From Aromatoleum evansii (GTDB lineage: Bacteria; Pseudomonadota; Gammaproteobacteria; Burkholderiales; Rhodocyclaceae): DNA of 64,000 bases. The notes beneath the pieces are model-generated. The model was not told the DNA's origin, made no database searches, and was given only the letters and a program-made list of their open reading frames with translations. The first letter of the stretch is position 1. Every line of letters starts with the position of its first letter. A program made the translations under genes and the position numbers. Positions 44,400-51,414 of this stretch are shown piece after piece. The DNA is taken from positions 1 through 64,000 of the forward strand of contig NZ_WTVK01000020.1 in assembly GCF_012910805.1 (NCBI RefSeq), given 5' to 3'.

Positions 44400-45869
44400 A
44401 TGAAGACCGTGCAGGTTGACGTTGCAGTGGTCGGTGCCGGCACGGCAGGCCTTGCCGCGTTCAACGCAGCCCGGAAAGCCGGTGCCAGCACCGTGATCAT
44501 TGAAGGCGGCGAACATGGCACCACCTGCGCGCGTGTCGGTTGCATGCCGAGCAAGCTCCTGATTGCCGCGGCCGAGGCCGCTCATGCAGTCGGGCGGGCC
44601 GCGCGGTTTGGCGTCCATGCCGAAGGGGGTATCCGCATCGATGGCTACGCGGTGATGGATCGCGTACGACGCGAGCGCGACCGTTTCGTCAGCTTCGTGC
44701 TGCGCGACGTTCAGGACATTCCCGAGGCGGAGCGCATCCACGGGCAGGCGTGTTTCGTCGACAACCATACGCTGGCGGTTGCGGACCATACGCGGGTCAC
44801 GAGCAAGAGCATCGTCATCGCAACCGGTTCGCGTGCCGCGTATCCGGATTCGTTCGAGTCCCTGGGCGACTGCCTGATCACCAGTGACGACGTGTTCGAC
44901 TGGCGCAATCTGCCCAAGGCCGTGGCCGTGATCGGCCCGGGGATTATTGGCCTGGAACTGGGCCAGGCCCTGCACCGGCTGGGTGTTCGCGTTGCGGTGC
45001 TGGGCAGGGGCGGTCGTGTCGGCCCGATCAGCGATCCGGAAATCCAAGCGTACGCCTGCGCAACCTTCAACGAGGAATTCACGCTGGCGCCCGATGCACA
45101 CATCGCCGACATGCAGCGTTATGGCGATCGCGTCGCGATTCGACGCACGGGGCAGAATGGCTCCGAAGTCATGGAGTATTTCGATTATGTTCTGGCGGCG
45201 ACCGGCCGAGCGCCCAATGTGGCGGACATCGGGCTCGACAGGACCACGCTCGAGCTCGACGCGAAAGGCGTGCCGGCGTTCGATCCATTGACCACCCGGA
45301 CGGTGAGCGCTGACGGAGAAAGCCCGATTTTCATTGCGGGCGATGCCGGCAACTTCATCCCGCTGCTTCACGAGGCAGCCGACGAGGGGCGTATTGCCGG
45401 CCAGAATGCTGCTCGCCTCGCGCTGGGCAGGCAGGTGCAGCCAGGCCTGCGCCGCGCGCGCATCGGCGTGGTGTTCACCGATCCGCAGATCGCCATCGTG
45501 GGGGGCGGCCTGCGCGCGATGAAACCCGGCACCTTCGCCACCGGACAGGCGAGTTTCGAGGACCAGGGCCGCTCGCGCATCCTGCTCAGAAACAAGGGCC
45601 TGCTGAACCTCTATGGCGATGTCGCGAGCGGCCGTTTCGTGGGCGCGGAAATGCTGGCCCCCGCGGCCGAGCATCTGGCGCATCTGCTGGCCTGGGCACT
45701 GCAGAACGAGATGACGGTCGCGCAGATGCTCGAAATGCCGCTCTATCACCCGGTGATCGAAGAGGCATTGCGCACGGCGCTACGTGACCTTGACCTCAAA
45801 CTGCGTGCTGCGCGGGGAGATGCCGAAAAGGTGGCCCCTGAGTTCGTTTGCACTTCGAATGAATCGTGA
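44400..45869 (+). CDS. Dihydrolipoyl dehydrogenase-like flavoprotein disulfide reductase
   Basis: The 489-residue protein has an N-terminal FAD motif VAVVGAGTAGLAAFNAARKAG, the redox-active disulfide in TTCARVGCMPSK (Cys43, Cys48), an NAD-binding segment AVIGPGIIGLELGQALHRLG (about 178-197) and the second FAD motif FIAGDAG. It ends in a dimerisation domain with the active-site-like LYHPVIEEAL. No lipoyl-enzyme complex genes are adjacent, so it is probably a stand-alone reductase of this superfamily rather than a pyruvate dehydrogenase E3. The substrate is not evident. Confidence 0.9.
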   Translation: MKTVQVDVAVVGAGTAGLAAFNAARKAGASTVIIEGGEHGTTCARVGCMPSKLLIAAAEAAHAVGRAARFGVHAEGGIRIDGYAVMDRVRRERDRFVSFVLRDVQDIPEAERIHGQACFVDNHTLAVADHTRVTSKSIVIATGSRAAYPDSFESLGDCLITSDDVFDWRNLPKAVAVIGPGIIGLELGQALHRLGVRVAVLGRGGRVGPISDPEIQAYACATFNEEFTLAPDAHIADMQRYGDRVAIRRTGQNGSEVMEYFDYVLAATGRAPNVADIGLDRTTLELDAKGVPAFDPLTTRTVSADGESPIFIAGDAGNFIPLLHEAADEGRIAGQNAARLALGRQVQPGLRRARIGVVFTDPQIAIVGGGLRAMKPGTFATGQASFEDQGRSRILLRNKGLLNLYGDVASGRFVGAEMLAPAAEHLAHLLAWALQNEMTVAQMLEMPLYHPVIEEALRTALRDLDLKLRAARGDAEKVAPEFVCTSNES

Positions 45870-45946
45870 ACTTGCGCGATCGAAAAATCCGCAAGCACCC
45901 GCACGCGGTCGTCTGAGCGCCGTGGGATGCCATCGCGGTAACACGG

Positions 45947-46111
45947 TCACTTTCGACCTCTGAATCCCATGACAAGCGAGACGATAAAGAGGACAAGGAA
46001 GACAAAGAACAGGATCTTGGCGATCTCCACAGCGCCGGCTGCGATGCCTGTAAAGCCGAGCAGACCCGCGATCAGTGCGATGATCAGGAACACCACGGTG
46101 TAATAAAGCAT
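45947..46111 (-). CDS. DUF1328 (YtjA-like) mini membrane protein
   Basis: The 54-residue protein has two hydrophobic helices ([20 protein letters not shown] and [15 protein letters not shown]) joined by AAGAVEIAK, the DUF1328 pattern, and ends in GFRGRK. These tiny inner-membrane proteins are commonly stress-inducible. Start ATG at 46111. Confidence 0.85.
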   Translation of the reverse strand: MLYYTVVFLIIALIAGLLGFTGIAAGAVEIAKILFFVFLVLFIVSLVMGFRGRK

Positions 46112-46229
46112 TTTCGTTGCTTCCCGTTAATTGAAGCCCACGCGGCGAACATGACGGGCCTGAATTGCGACCTGAGCTGTGAACAGCGTGGTCTTCCTGA
46201 GCGCCTTCACGTCCGGACGGCGCAACGCG

Positions 46230-46388
46230 CTATATCTTGCCCAACAGCAGCAGGATGAGCAGGATCAGCACCACCAGCCCGAGACCGCCGCTGGGACCGT
46301 ATCCCCAACCCCGACTGTGCGGCCAGGTGGGAATCGCGCCGATCAGCATCAACACCAGGATGATCAGCAGAATTGTTCCGATTGACAT
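46230..46388 (-). CDS. DUF3309 mini membrane protein
   Basis: The 52-residue protein is two hydrophobic helices around the conserved PTWPHSRGWGYGPSGGLG, matching the DUF3309 family. GGGAGAGATG lies just before the ATG at 46388. The left-facing half of the promoter at 46587-46655 could serve it, with a leader of about 190 bases. Confidence 0.85.
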   Translation of the reverse strand: MSIGTILLIILVLMLIGAIPTWPHSRGWGYGPSGGLGLVVLILLILLLLGKI

Positions 46389-46586
46389 TTCATCTCTCCC
46401 GACAGTGAGCCGGAGCAGCGTAGCGTTCGAGAAGACTCCCGAGGCGCGCCAATGCGGCTCTTCTCGGCGCGCCCGCACCGGATCTGCAACCGCATTGCCA
46501 GTTGCACCTTCGAGACGGCGTTCCTCTGCCAGAGTGTGCAGCGACCGCCGTCGATCTCCGTAGTCATCGCCATGTGCTTGTCTGCA

Positions 46587-46655
46587 ATCCTACTCACTGG
46601 ATTGCACCAGTCTGTACGCCAACGCACAGACGGCATGTCCGGTGAGGAACAGGAT
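46587..46655. promoter_or_regulatory. Bidirectional regulon promoter
   Basis: TCTGTACG-CCAA-CGCACAGA (46611-46630) is flanked on both sides by -10-like hexamers at the regulon spacing: CAGGAT at 46650-46655 on the plus strand (32 bp) and TAGGAT on the minus strand (complement of 46587-46592, 31 bp). The plus side leads to the DUF883 gene (46820) and the minus side to DUF3309 (46388). Confidence 0.7.
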
Positions 46656-46819
46656 GCGTAACAGAGGAGCACTTGGGCGTGGATGAACGGCCATCCGTAA
46701 GCAACGGCAAGCGTGCAAATGTCATAATCGAGCGCGGTAAATCGGTTCCTCGTCGATTGCGATGCCGCGGCAGCAACTCCGTCCGCGACTGTCGCCCCCT
46801 TTCACACACTCGAGGAGAA

Positions 46820-47155
46820 ATGACGATGACCGATCTGACCGAAGGCCATGGCACAGTCGAACAAATGAAGGACAAGCTCGTGCGGGACCTGAAAGGCGTT
46901 GGCGCCGATGCCGATGGCCTGCTGAAGGAGGTGGTGAGTTCCACTGCCGATGAACTCACCGCGGTTCGCACGAAGATCGAAGGAAAGCTGGGCGAAGCGA
47001 AATCCAGACTCGACGGCTCGCGACTTGCGGTTGCTGCAATGGCCAGGCGCTCCGCAGACGCCACACATGAGTACGTCGCGGAAAACCCTTGGAAAGTCCT
47101 CGGGCTTGCGGCGGCGGCCGGAATCATCATCGGCATCCTGGTCAGCCGCCGTTGA
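46820..47155 (+). CDS. DUF883/YqjD-ElaB-like membrane-anchored protein
   Basis: The 111-residue protein is a long amphipathic helix region (about 10-85) followed by VAENPWKVLGLAAAAGIIIGILVSRR, the C-terminal membrane anchor and arginine end characteristic of the YqjD/ElaB/DUF883 family. Members tether ribosomes to the inner membrane in stationary phase. Start ATG 46820, with GAGGAGA 6 bases upstream. A second ATG two codons in is possible. Confidence 0.87.
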   Translation: MTMTDLTEGHGTVEQMKDKLVRDLKGVGADADGLLKEVVSSTADELTAVRTKIEGKLGEAKSRLDGSRLAVAAMARRSADATHEYVAENPWKVLGLAAAAGIIIGILVSRR

Positions 47156-47259
47156 TTCACGGGCTGGCCGGGATCGTCGATTCAGGTATCGCCTGTCGGC
47201 AGGGTGTCGGACGCAAGAAGTGAGAAGTCCTATTCGTATGCATCTCTGGAGAATTCATC

Positions 47260-47574
47260 ATGAAACAATTTGGCAAGTATCTTTCGGCATTTTTCCTGGC
47301 CCTGACGCTGGTGACCGCGGTAGGCTGCTCATCCACGCCGAAGCAGGCGGGGACCGGTGAATACATTGACGACACCGTCATCACGACCAAAGTGAAGGCG
47401 GCGATCCTCAACGAGCCCACGCTGAAAGTCGCGGAGATCAATGTCGAAACCTTCAAGGGCGTTGTGCAATTGAGCGGCTTCGTGCAGTCGAAGGCGGACA
47501 TCGACAAGGCGGTTCAGGTCGCACGTGGCGTGAGCGGCGTGAAATCGGTCAAGAACGACATGCTTGTCAAGTGA
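47260..47574 (+). CDS. BON-domain lipoprotein (paralogue 2)
   Basis: This 104-residue protein has a lipoprotein signal ending VTAVGC and one BON domain. It differs from the 28887-29201 protein mainly in the last 40 residues (VQSKADIDKAVQVARG versus VASQAAVSKAGEVARG). DNA similarity is high across the coding part, so the two are recent paralogues, but the upstream regions differ: no regulon palindrome is found directly before this copy. CTGGAGAA lies 8 bases upstream. It may be cotranscribed with the DUF883 gene 104 bases upstream. Confidence 0.9.
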   Translation: MKQFGKYLSAFFLALTLVTAVGCSSTPKQAGTGEYIDDTVITTKVKAAILNEPTLKVAEINVETFKGVVQLSGFVQSKADIDKAVQVARGVSGVKSVKNDMLVK

Positions 47575-47577
47575 GAC

Positions 47578-47877
47578 ATGGCTGATCGCGGCCGCGGCGG
47601 AATCTTGCGTTCGGTAGCGGCCGCACGGCATTCATCCGCCACCGCTTTGCGGGCCATGCACCGGCGCCGGGTCGCAGGCGCAGCGCTCGCGCCATTCGTT
47701 GCCGGAACACGGTCGCCTGCGCTGCTGGTAATCCATGGCACAGCCGACTACGTCGTCGCGCCGGGCAATGGCACCGAGGCCGCGCGACTGTGGGCCGCCC
47801 GGGCGGGTGCAAAGCCGGGCATGCCGCGCACGGTGCAGCGTGGCACGCGCTACGCCGCAACAATCACCCCCTCCTAA
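47578..47877 (+). pseudogene. C-terminal fragment of a PHB depolymerase/esterase
   Basis: The frame contains LLVIHGTADYVVAPGNGTEA, then ARLWAARAGAKPGMPRTVQRG and RYAATIT, which match the region around the acid residue in esterase-type poly(3-hydroxybutyrate) depolymerases. The nucleophile part (GxSxG) is absent and the frame stops at TITPS before the catalytic His region. It begins 3 bases after the BON stop and lies upstream of the phasin gene, fitting a former PHB locus. Confidence 0.7.
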
Positions 47878-47897
47878 ACGCGGTTCGCCGTTTCACG

Positions 47898-47933
47898 TTG
47901 GACCGGCGATCGCGATCCGCATCGCCGGTCCAA
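47898..47933. terminator. Strong hairpin after the PHB-depolymerase fragment
   Basis: TTGGACCGGCGAT and ATCGCCGGTCCAA form a perfect 13-bp stem with a 10-base loop, followed by AATATAAAG. It probably ends transcription from the DUF883/BON side. Confidence 0.65.
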
Positions 47934-48084
47934 AATATAAAGCTTGACTCTCAGCTCAATGGGGCCACACTGTGTGTGCGTGCTGCGTCGCAACATAAAA
48001 ACTGGCACATAGCGATAGCGAACAAAAATCCGCTGATTCCTTTCCAGACCACTTTGCGCAGCAATTCCAAGAAGGAAAGACATA

Positions 48085-48573
48085 ATGCAAACCACCACAC
48101 CTGAACAAATCCGCGCCGCCAAGACCTACACCAACGCACTGATGGCGCTGTCGCAAGTCGCTTTTTCCGGCGTCGAACGACTGGCCGCACTGAACCTGAA
48201 CGTGGCCCGCGCCGCACTGGAAGATGGCATTTCCGCCTCGAACAGGCTGATGCAGGTCAAGGACATCAGTGAACTCAAGGACCTGCAGGGCTCGATTAGC
48301 GCCCCTGCAACGGAGCACTGCGCGGCCTACTTTCGCAGCGTGCAGGAGATCGCGGGCGAATCGCAGCAACAGATCGCCCAGATCATGACTTCGTACCTTG
48401 CGACGCTCGGTTTCGACGCGGCTGCCAAGGCCGGCACGAATGCGGGGTTCGACATGTTCTCCAAGTTCGTGAAGGAGACAAACAGCATGTTCGAGGCCAA
48501 CGCCAAAGCGGTCGGCGACGCAACAACGAAGATGATGGCCCCGGTGACGTCCCACCCGAAGAAGGCGGCGTAA
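48085..48573 (+). CDS. phaP: Phasin (PHA granule-associated protein)
   Basis: The 162-residue protein matches betaproteobacterial phasins: PEQIRAAKTYTNALMALSQVAFSGVERLAALNL at the N-terminus, an all-helical body with an ISELKDLQ-type motif, and an Ala/Lys C-terminus (KKAA). Phasins coat polyhydroxyalkanoate granules and control their number and size. AAGAAGGAAAG lies upstream of the ATG at 48085. It is followed by a (GTAA)5 tract and a strong terminator. Confidence 0.9.
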   Translation: MQTTTPEQIRAAKTYTNALMALSQVAFSGVERLAALNLNVARAALEDGISASNRLMQVKDISELKDLQGSISAPATEHCAAYFRSVQEIAGESQQQIAQIMTSYLATLGFDAAAKAGTNAGFDMFSKFVKETNSMFEANAKAVGDATTKMMAPVTSHPKKAA

Positions 48574-48587
48574 GTCCTCGGGTAATC

Positions 48588-48608
48588 GTAAGTAAGTAAG
48601 TAAGTAAG
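48588..48608 (+). repeat. (GTAA)5 tetranucleotide tract
   Basis: Five uninterrupted GTAA units plus a final G lie between the phasin stop and its terminator. In the 3' untranslated region it cannot cause coding phase variation. Confidence 0.9.
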
Positions 48609-48641
48609 GAAGAAGCCCCGCGAGTCGGGGCTTCTTCTTTT
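48608..48641. terminator. Rho-independent terminator between phaP and the minus-strand genes
   Basis: AGAAGCCCCG (48611-48620) and CGGGGCTTCT (48626-48635) form a 10-bp stem with a 5-base loop, followed by TCTTTTCT. The A-rich 5' flank makes it usable from both directions. Confidence 0.85.
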
Positions 48642-48653
48642 CTGCGGCGGCGC

Positions 48654-48862
48654 TTACGCCTGGTCCGACAAGTGGTCGGCGAGGAAGCGCAGAAGGGCAA
48701 CAAGGACTGTGAGCAGTACCGGCCCGATGATGAGGCCGATGATGCCGAAGGCCGAAATGCCGCCGATGACGCCTATGAACACGGCGAGCATCGACACCGG
48801 CGCCTGGCTCGAAATCAGCAATGGCCGCAGCAGGTTGTCGGAGACCGATACCTGCTGCAGGG
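48654..48862 (-). pseudogene. C-terminal fragment of an AI-2E transporter
   Basis: The minus frame reads VSDNLLRPLLISSQAPVSML, AVFIGVIGGISAFGIIGLII, GPVLLTVLVALLRFLADHLS, which is the last two helices of an AI-2E/PerM protein. The first 300 or so residues are missing; the fragment is joined directly to the stop codon of the DUF3096 gene. An intact family member is at 29215-30423. Confidence 0.8.
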
Positions 48863-48863
48863 C

Positions 48864-49019
48864 TCAGCGAAGGTTGAAGTTGCCGCCCCCGAAGAGCCCG
48901 ATCAGTCCGATGAGGATCAGATAAATCGCGACAATATAGTTCAGCAGCCGGGGCACGACCAGGATGAGAATCCCGGCGATCAGTGCCACCATGGGAGCAA
49001 GACCCAGGTTGATGGTCAT
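48864..49019 (-). CDS. DUF3096 mini membrane protein
   Basis: The 51-residue protein reads LAPMVALIAGILILVVPRLL and NYIVAIYLILIGLIGLFGGG, the two-helix DUF3096 pattern. The ATG at 49019 is preceded by GAAAGGAAAAGG. The normal family ending is shortened: the frame stops at NFNLR where the AI-2E fragment begins, so the last residues may be altered by the junction. Confidence 0.82.
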   Translation of the reverse strand: MTINLGLAPMVALIAGILILVVPRLLNYIVAIYLILIGLIGLFGGGNFNLR

Positions 49020-49040
49020 ATCGGCACCTTTTCCTTTCAG

Positions 49041-49265
49041 TCATTTTTTCGACAGCACGGCAAAAGCGATCACGCACGCGCCGCCACCGATGAGCAACCA
49101 GCCGACGAGCGGCGGAATCGAGACCGTATGCGTGCGTTCGGCGGTCGCCGTGATCGGCCCGATCTGGAGAATGTTCTCGGTCGTCGTGTAGCTGTAATGG
49201 TCATAGCCCAGGACGGCTGCGCCCATGACAATCAATGCGACTCCGGTAATGAGTAGGGCTTTCAT
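49041..49265 (-). CDS. Small membrane protein of unknown function
   Basis: The 74-residue protein has two hydrophobic helices (ALLITGVALIVMGAAVLGY and PLVGWLLIGGGACVIAFAVL) flanking a polar loop with HYSYTTTENILQIGPITATA. This general layout recurs in stress-associated small membrane proteins; I cannot name the family with confidence. ATG 49265 fits AGGGATC upstream better than an in-frame ATG at 49286. A regulon promoter faces it from 49324-49368. DUF3096 follows 21 bases downstream. Confidence 0.7.
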   Translation of the reverse strand: MKALLITGVALIVMGAAVLGYDHYSYTTTENILQIGPITATAERTHTVSIPPLVGWLLIGGGACVIAFAVLSKK

Positions 49266-49323
49266 CTTGCGTCGATCCCTGGACATGCGCCCGTTGATGA
49301 GAATGTTGCCGTCCGGCAGATGA

Positions 49324-49368
49324 TATTTACGCCGAAAGCTCCTTCAGCTCTGTACGGTGTCGCACAGA
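49324..49368 (-). promoter_or_regulatory. Regulon palindrome and -10 for the 49265/49019 genes
   Basis: TCTGTACG-GTGT-CGCACAGA (49349-49368) is near perfect. On the minus strand TAAATA (complement of 49324-49329) is centred exactly 32 bp away, preceded by TTTCGGCG like the CCGGCGAG seen at other sites. Confidence 0.75.
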
Positions 49369-49476
49369 GCGACGCGCTGGTGGTAAGCCAGCCCGTCACA
49401 GCCGGCGCTCGTGCGTTGAAATCCCCCAACCATCGCCCCGACCTGTGCGGCCGGCCCTCGCCGCGCCGCCGCAGGG

Positions 49477-50130
49477 TCATCGCCCGAAAGGGGCTTCGAT
49501 AGGCTTCGGGACTTCCGCTCCTGACGGATGCCAGTTCGCCGCGGCTTCGGCGCAAGAATCCGCGCGATGCTCGAGCACCGTCTGCACGGCGCGATTGGCC
49601 GCAACGACTCCGCCATAGGGCGTCTCGTTCGTGGCCGCAACGGTTTCATCGAATTGGCGCGACGCCAGAATCCGGCGCGTCCTGTTATCCACGAGCCAGG
49701 CGCGCAGCGTGAAACGCACGCGACTCGGCTGGCTGGCGAAATCGTGGTCCAAGCGGGTGATTTCCGTGTCGAGGCGAAGATCCCCGGTCGCCGCGCTCGG
49801 CGTCAGCATGACCGTGCGGAATGCCCCGCCGGATTCGAGCGCGGCAACGATGAGCGGCGCGACCATGCGTGCGGGTGTATCGACCCATTCGCTGCGCGCA
49901 AAGTATTCGAGTTTGTGGGCCTCGCGCACGTAGATGATGCGCTGACTGTCGTAACCCGATACCGCATGCGGTGGATTGACGATCAGCGTGGGACCTCGGG
50001 GCGACGAGGTCGCCGGAGAACGGGTTGCCGCCCGGGCCGCTATCCCTGAGTCGTCGAGCGAATAGAAAGCCGGCTGCGGTGTCGCCGCCGGGCGCAGTGT
50101 GCCGCAACCGGCGGCGAGCACCAGCAACAA
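49477..50130 (-). CDS. ABC-type transport auxiliary lipoprotein (PqiC/MlaD-partner type), 5' end possibly frameshifted
   Basis: The frame encodes a lipoprotein with LLLVLAAGCGT near its start and the core of the ABC transport auxiliary (DUF330/PqiC-like) family, including RIIYVREAHKLEYFARSEWV and ARMVAPLIVAALESGGAF. Such proteins serve MCE lipid-transport systems at the outer membrane. In this frame only TTG 50130 is available as a start. A typical start, ATGAAGAATCCATCT, lies 46 bases upstream of it, but in another frame; removing one T from the TTTTT run near 50157 would join them into a normal lipoprotein signal. So there is either a one-base frameshift, a sequencing error, or a TTG start. 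The transporter genes that should precede it are gone. Confidence 0.75.
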   Translation of the reverse strand: MLLVLAAGCGTLRPAATPQPAFYSLDDSGIAARAATRSPATSSPRGPTLIVNPPHAVSGYDSQRIIYVREAHKLEYFARSEWVDTPARMVAPLIVAALESGGAFRTVMLTPSAATGDLRLDTEITRLDHDFASQPSRVRFTLRAWLVDNRTRRILASRQFDETVAATNETPYGGVVAANRAVQTVLEHRADSCAEAAANWHPSGAEVPKPIEAPFGR

Positions 50131-50214
50131 GGCGGTGGCACAAAGCCGGGAAAAATCGTACGAGAGATGGATTCTTCATGGCCGTTGTTGTCCTGAGGGG
50201 GGCCGTTACCGACT

Positions 50215-50341
50215 CTCCCGGCCCGTCCGGCACCGGCTTGCGGCCGAACAGGAGCCCGGCAGGGTTGCGTTCGGTTTGCTCGCTGAGGCGCCGCAGCGAG
50301 GTCGACAGGACACTGAGTTCGCCGAGCAGGCGCTTCCGCTC
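50215..50341 (-). pseudogene. C-terminal remnant of an MCE/MlaD-like protein
   Basis: The minus frame reads LLGELSVLSTSLRRLSEQTE followed by RNPAGLLFGRKPVPDGPGE, the usual C-terminal end of MCE-domain (PqiB/MlaD-like) proteins encoded just before the auxiliary lipoprotein. The MCE domains themselves are missing: similarity ends at about 50341 where plus-strand AsmA-like sequence begins. Confidence 0.65.
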
Positions 50342-50461
50342 AAAGGCGAACTCACCGTGGGCAGTACCGTCGTGAAAGGCGAGGGGACCATTACCAGCCT
50401 GCTGAAGTTTTCCGCGGTGGACATGCAACTCGCCGTGAGCGGGCGGAGCCTGGCGCAGCTC
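50330..50461 (+). pseudogene. AsmA-family internal fragment
   Basis: The plus frame reads LPLKGELTVGSTVVKGEGTI then TSLLKFSAVDMQLAVSGRSL, a repeat unit typical of AsmA-family proteins involved in outer-membrane lipid transport. It is about 44 codons long, with unrelated sequence on both sides, and abuts the MCE remnant encoded on the other strand. Confidence 0.6.
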
Positions 50462-50475
50462 TCGATTCACTCACA

Positions 50476-50865
50476 TCAAGCCGACGGCGCACTTGCGCCG
50501 TTTCCTCCGTCGCCCGGCTCGCCGCGGCCTCCGCCCGGAAGGGTATGTTGCGTCGCGCGCAGATTGCCTTCCCATCCGCAACCCATCTCATCGCAGCGGT
50601 AGCGGCGGACCGGCGCAAGAACGCTCAGGAGCAGGTCCACGAACCGTCGCGGGACTCGGTACACGGAGCCCTTGCAGCGCGGGCATGTGTGTCGGTGTGC
50701 TGACTGGTAAAGGTCGTCCGGGTGATGTGTGTCGACTGTGGACGGCGCGTTCGTCGTCGTCGCTTCCCGATCACGCGCTTGCCGCAATGGTGACACCTTG
50801 CCCCGATCAGGCTCTTGATCGCTGACGGCTCCAGTCGAGTCGTCATCCGCCGGCGAAAAGATCAT
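50476..50865 (-). CDS. Zinc-ribbon protein of unknown function
   Basis: The 129-residue frame contains a four-cysteine zinc ribbon: CPRCKGSVYRVPRRFVDLLL followed by RRYRCDEMGCGWEG (about 60-101). N- and C-terminal flanks are low in recognisable features. The start ATG overlaps the stop of the small gene at 50862 in an ATGA arrangement, which supports this start and cotranscription under the palindrome at 51149-51193. Function is unknown; a nucleic-acid or protein-binding role would fit a lone zinc ribbon (inference). Confidence 0.65.
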   Translation of the reverse strand: MIFSPADDDSTGAVSDQEPDRGKVSPLRQARDREATTTNAPSTVDTHHPDDLYQSAHRHTCPRCKGSVYRVPRRFVDLLLSVLAPVRRYRCDEMGCGWEGNLRATQHTLPGGGRGEPGDGGNGASAPSA

Positions 50866-51047
50866 GGTGTAGGGACCACGGGCGCCACCACGCTTCCACC
50901 TTCGTCCTCCCAGTTGGCCAGTGCGGCCTTCTGTCGGCTCTTGCGTGTGTGGCGAAGGCGGTCGGCCATGAACCTGGTGAACACGGGTACTACGGCAGCG
51001 TTCCCGACCAGCACGGCCGGCAGGATGAAATGTTTATAGCTCGCCAT
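50862..51047 (-). CDS. Small protein with one membrane segment
   Basis: The 61-residue protein begins YKHFILPAVLVGNAAVVPVF, one hydrophobic segment, and continues with a basic stretch (RLRHTRKSRQKAA) predicted to be cytoplasmic. GAGAGGAG lies 4 bases before the ATG, a strong ribosome binding site. It overlaps the zinc-ribbon gene by four bases. I do not recognise a family. Confidence 0.65.
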   Translation of the reverse strand: MASYKHFILPAVLVGNAAVVPVFTRFMADRLRHTRKSRQKAALANWEDEGGSVVAPVVPTP

Positions 51048-51148
51048 GAATGAACTCCTCTCAAGATCCTTTGCCTTTGACGTCCTTGCAGTCGGGAGCC
51101 GACTGACCAGGCAGGATCGGTTGCACGGATGCTCCCTATGCAATTGCA

Positions 51149-51193
51149 AGGCTAGGCGCAAGATCGGGTGGAGTCGGTACGCTGTCGCACAGA
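51149..51193 (-). promoter_or_regulatory. Regulon palindrome and -10 for the 51047/50865 genes
   Basis: TCGGTACG-CTGT-CGCACAGA (51174-51193). On the minus strand TAGCCT (complement of 51149-51154) is centred exactly 32 bp away. The divergent desaturase has its own palindrome at 51301. Confidence 0.65.
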
Positions 51194-51300
51194 AGGCGAG
51201 GTTCGGAGCTGGCGACGGCGCCCGTATCAGGACGCTCACCATCCGGCACGTTTTGGACGCGGGGGCGGGTTCTCATCCACCGCTGGAAGAAAAGGCGCTT

Positions 51301-51344
51301 TATGTGTGTTGTCGTACAGACGCTTTCCCTCCGGCGAGTAGGAT
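51301..51344 (+). promoter_or_regulatory. Regulon palindrome and -10 for the desaturase gene
   Basis: TATGTGTG-TTGT-CGTACAGA (51301-51320) followed by CTCCGGCGAG and TAGGAT (51339-51344), centre distance 31 bp. The desaturase starts at 51415, giving a leader of about 65 bases. Confidence 0.7.
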
Positions 51345-51414
51345 TACGCAAGGACAGGGCGAAGGCTGCCGGAACAACCGGTGGTCGCCTGACAGTCCGG
51401 CAAAGGAATCCGTG

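Noticed and set aside
48588-48608. (GTAA)5 as a CRISPR or phase-variation element
   Set aside because: Too short for CRISPR and located after a stop codon, so it cannot switch a reading frame.
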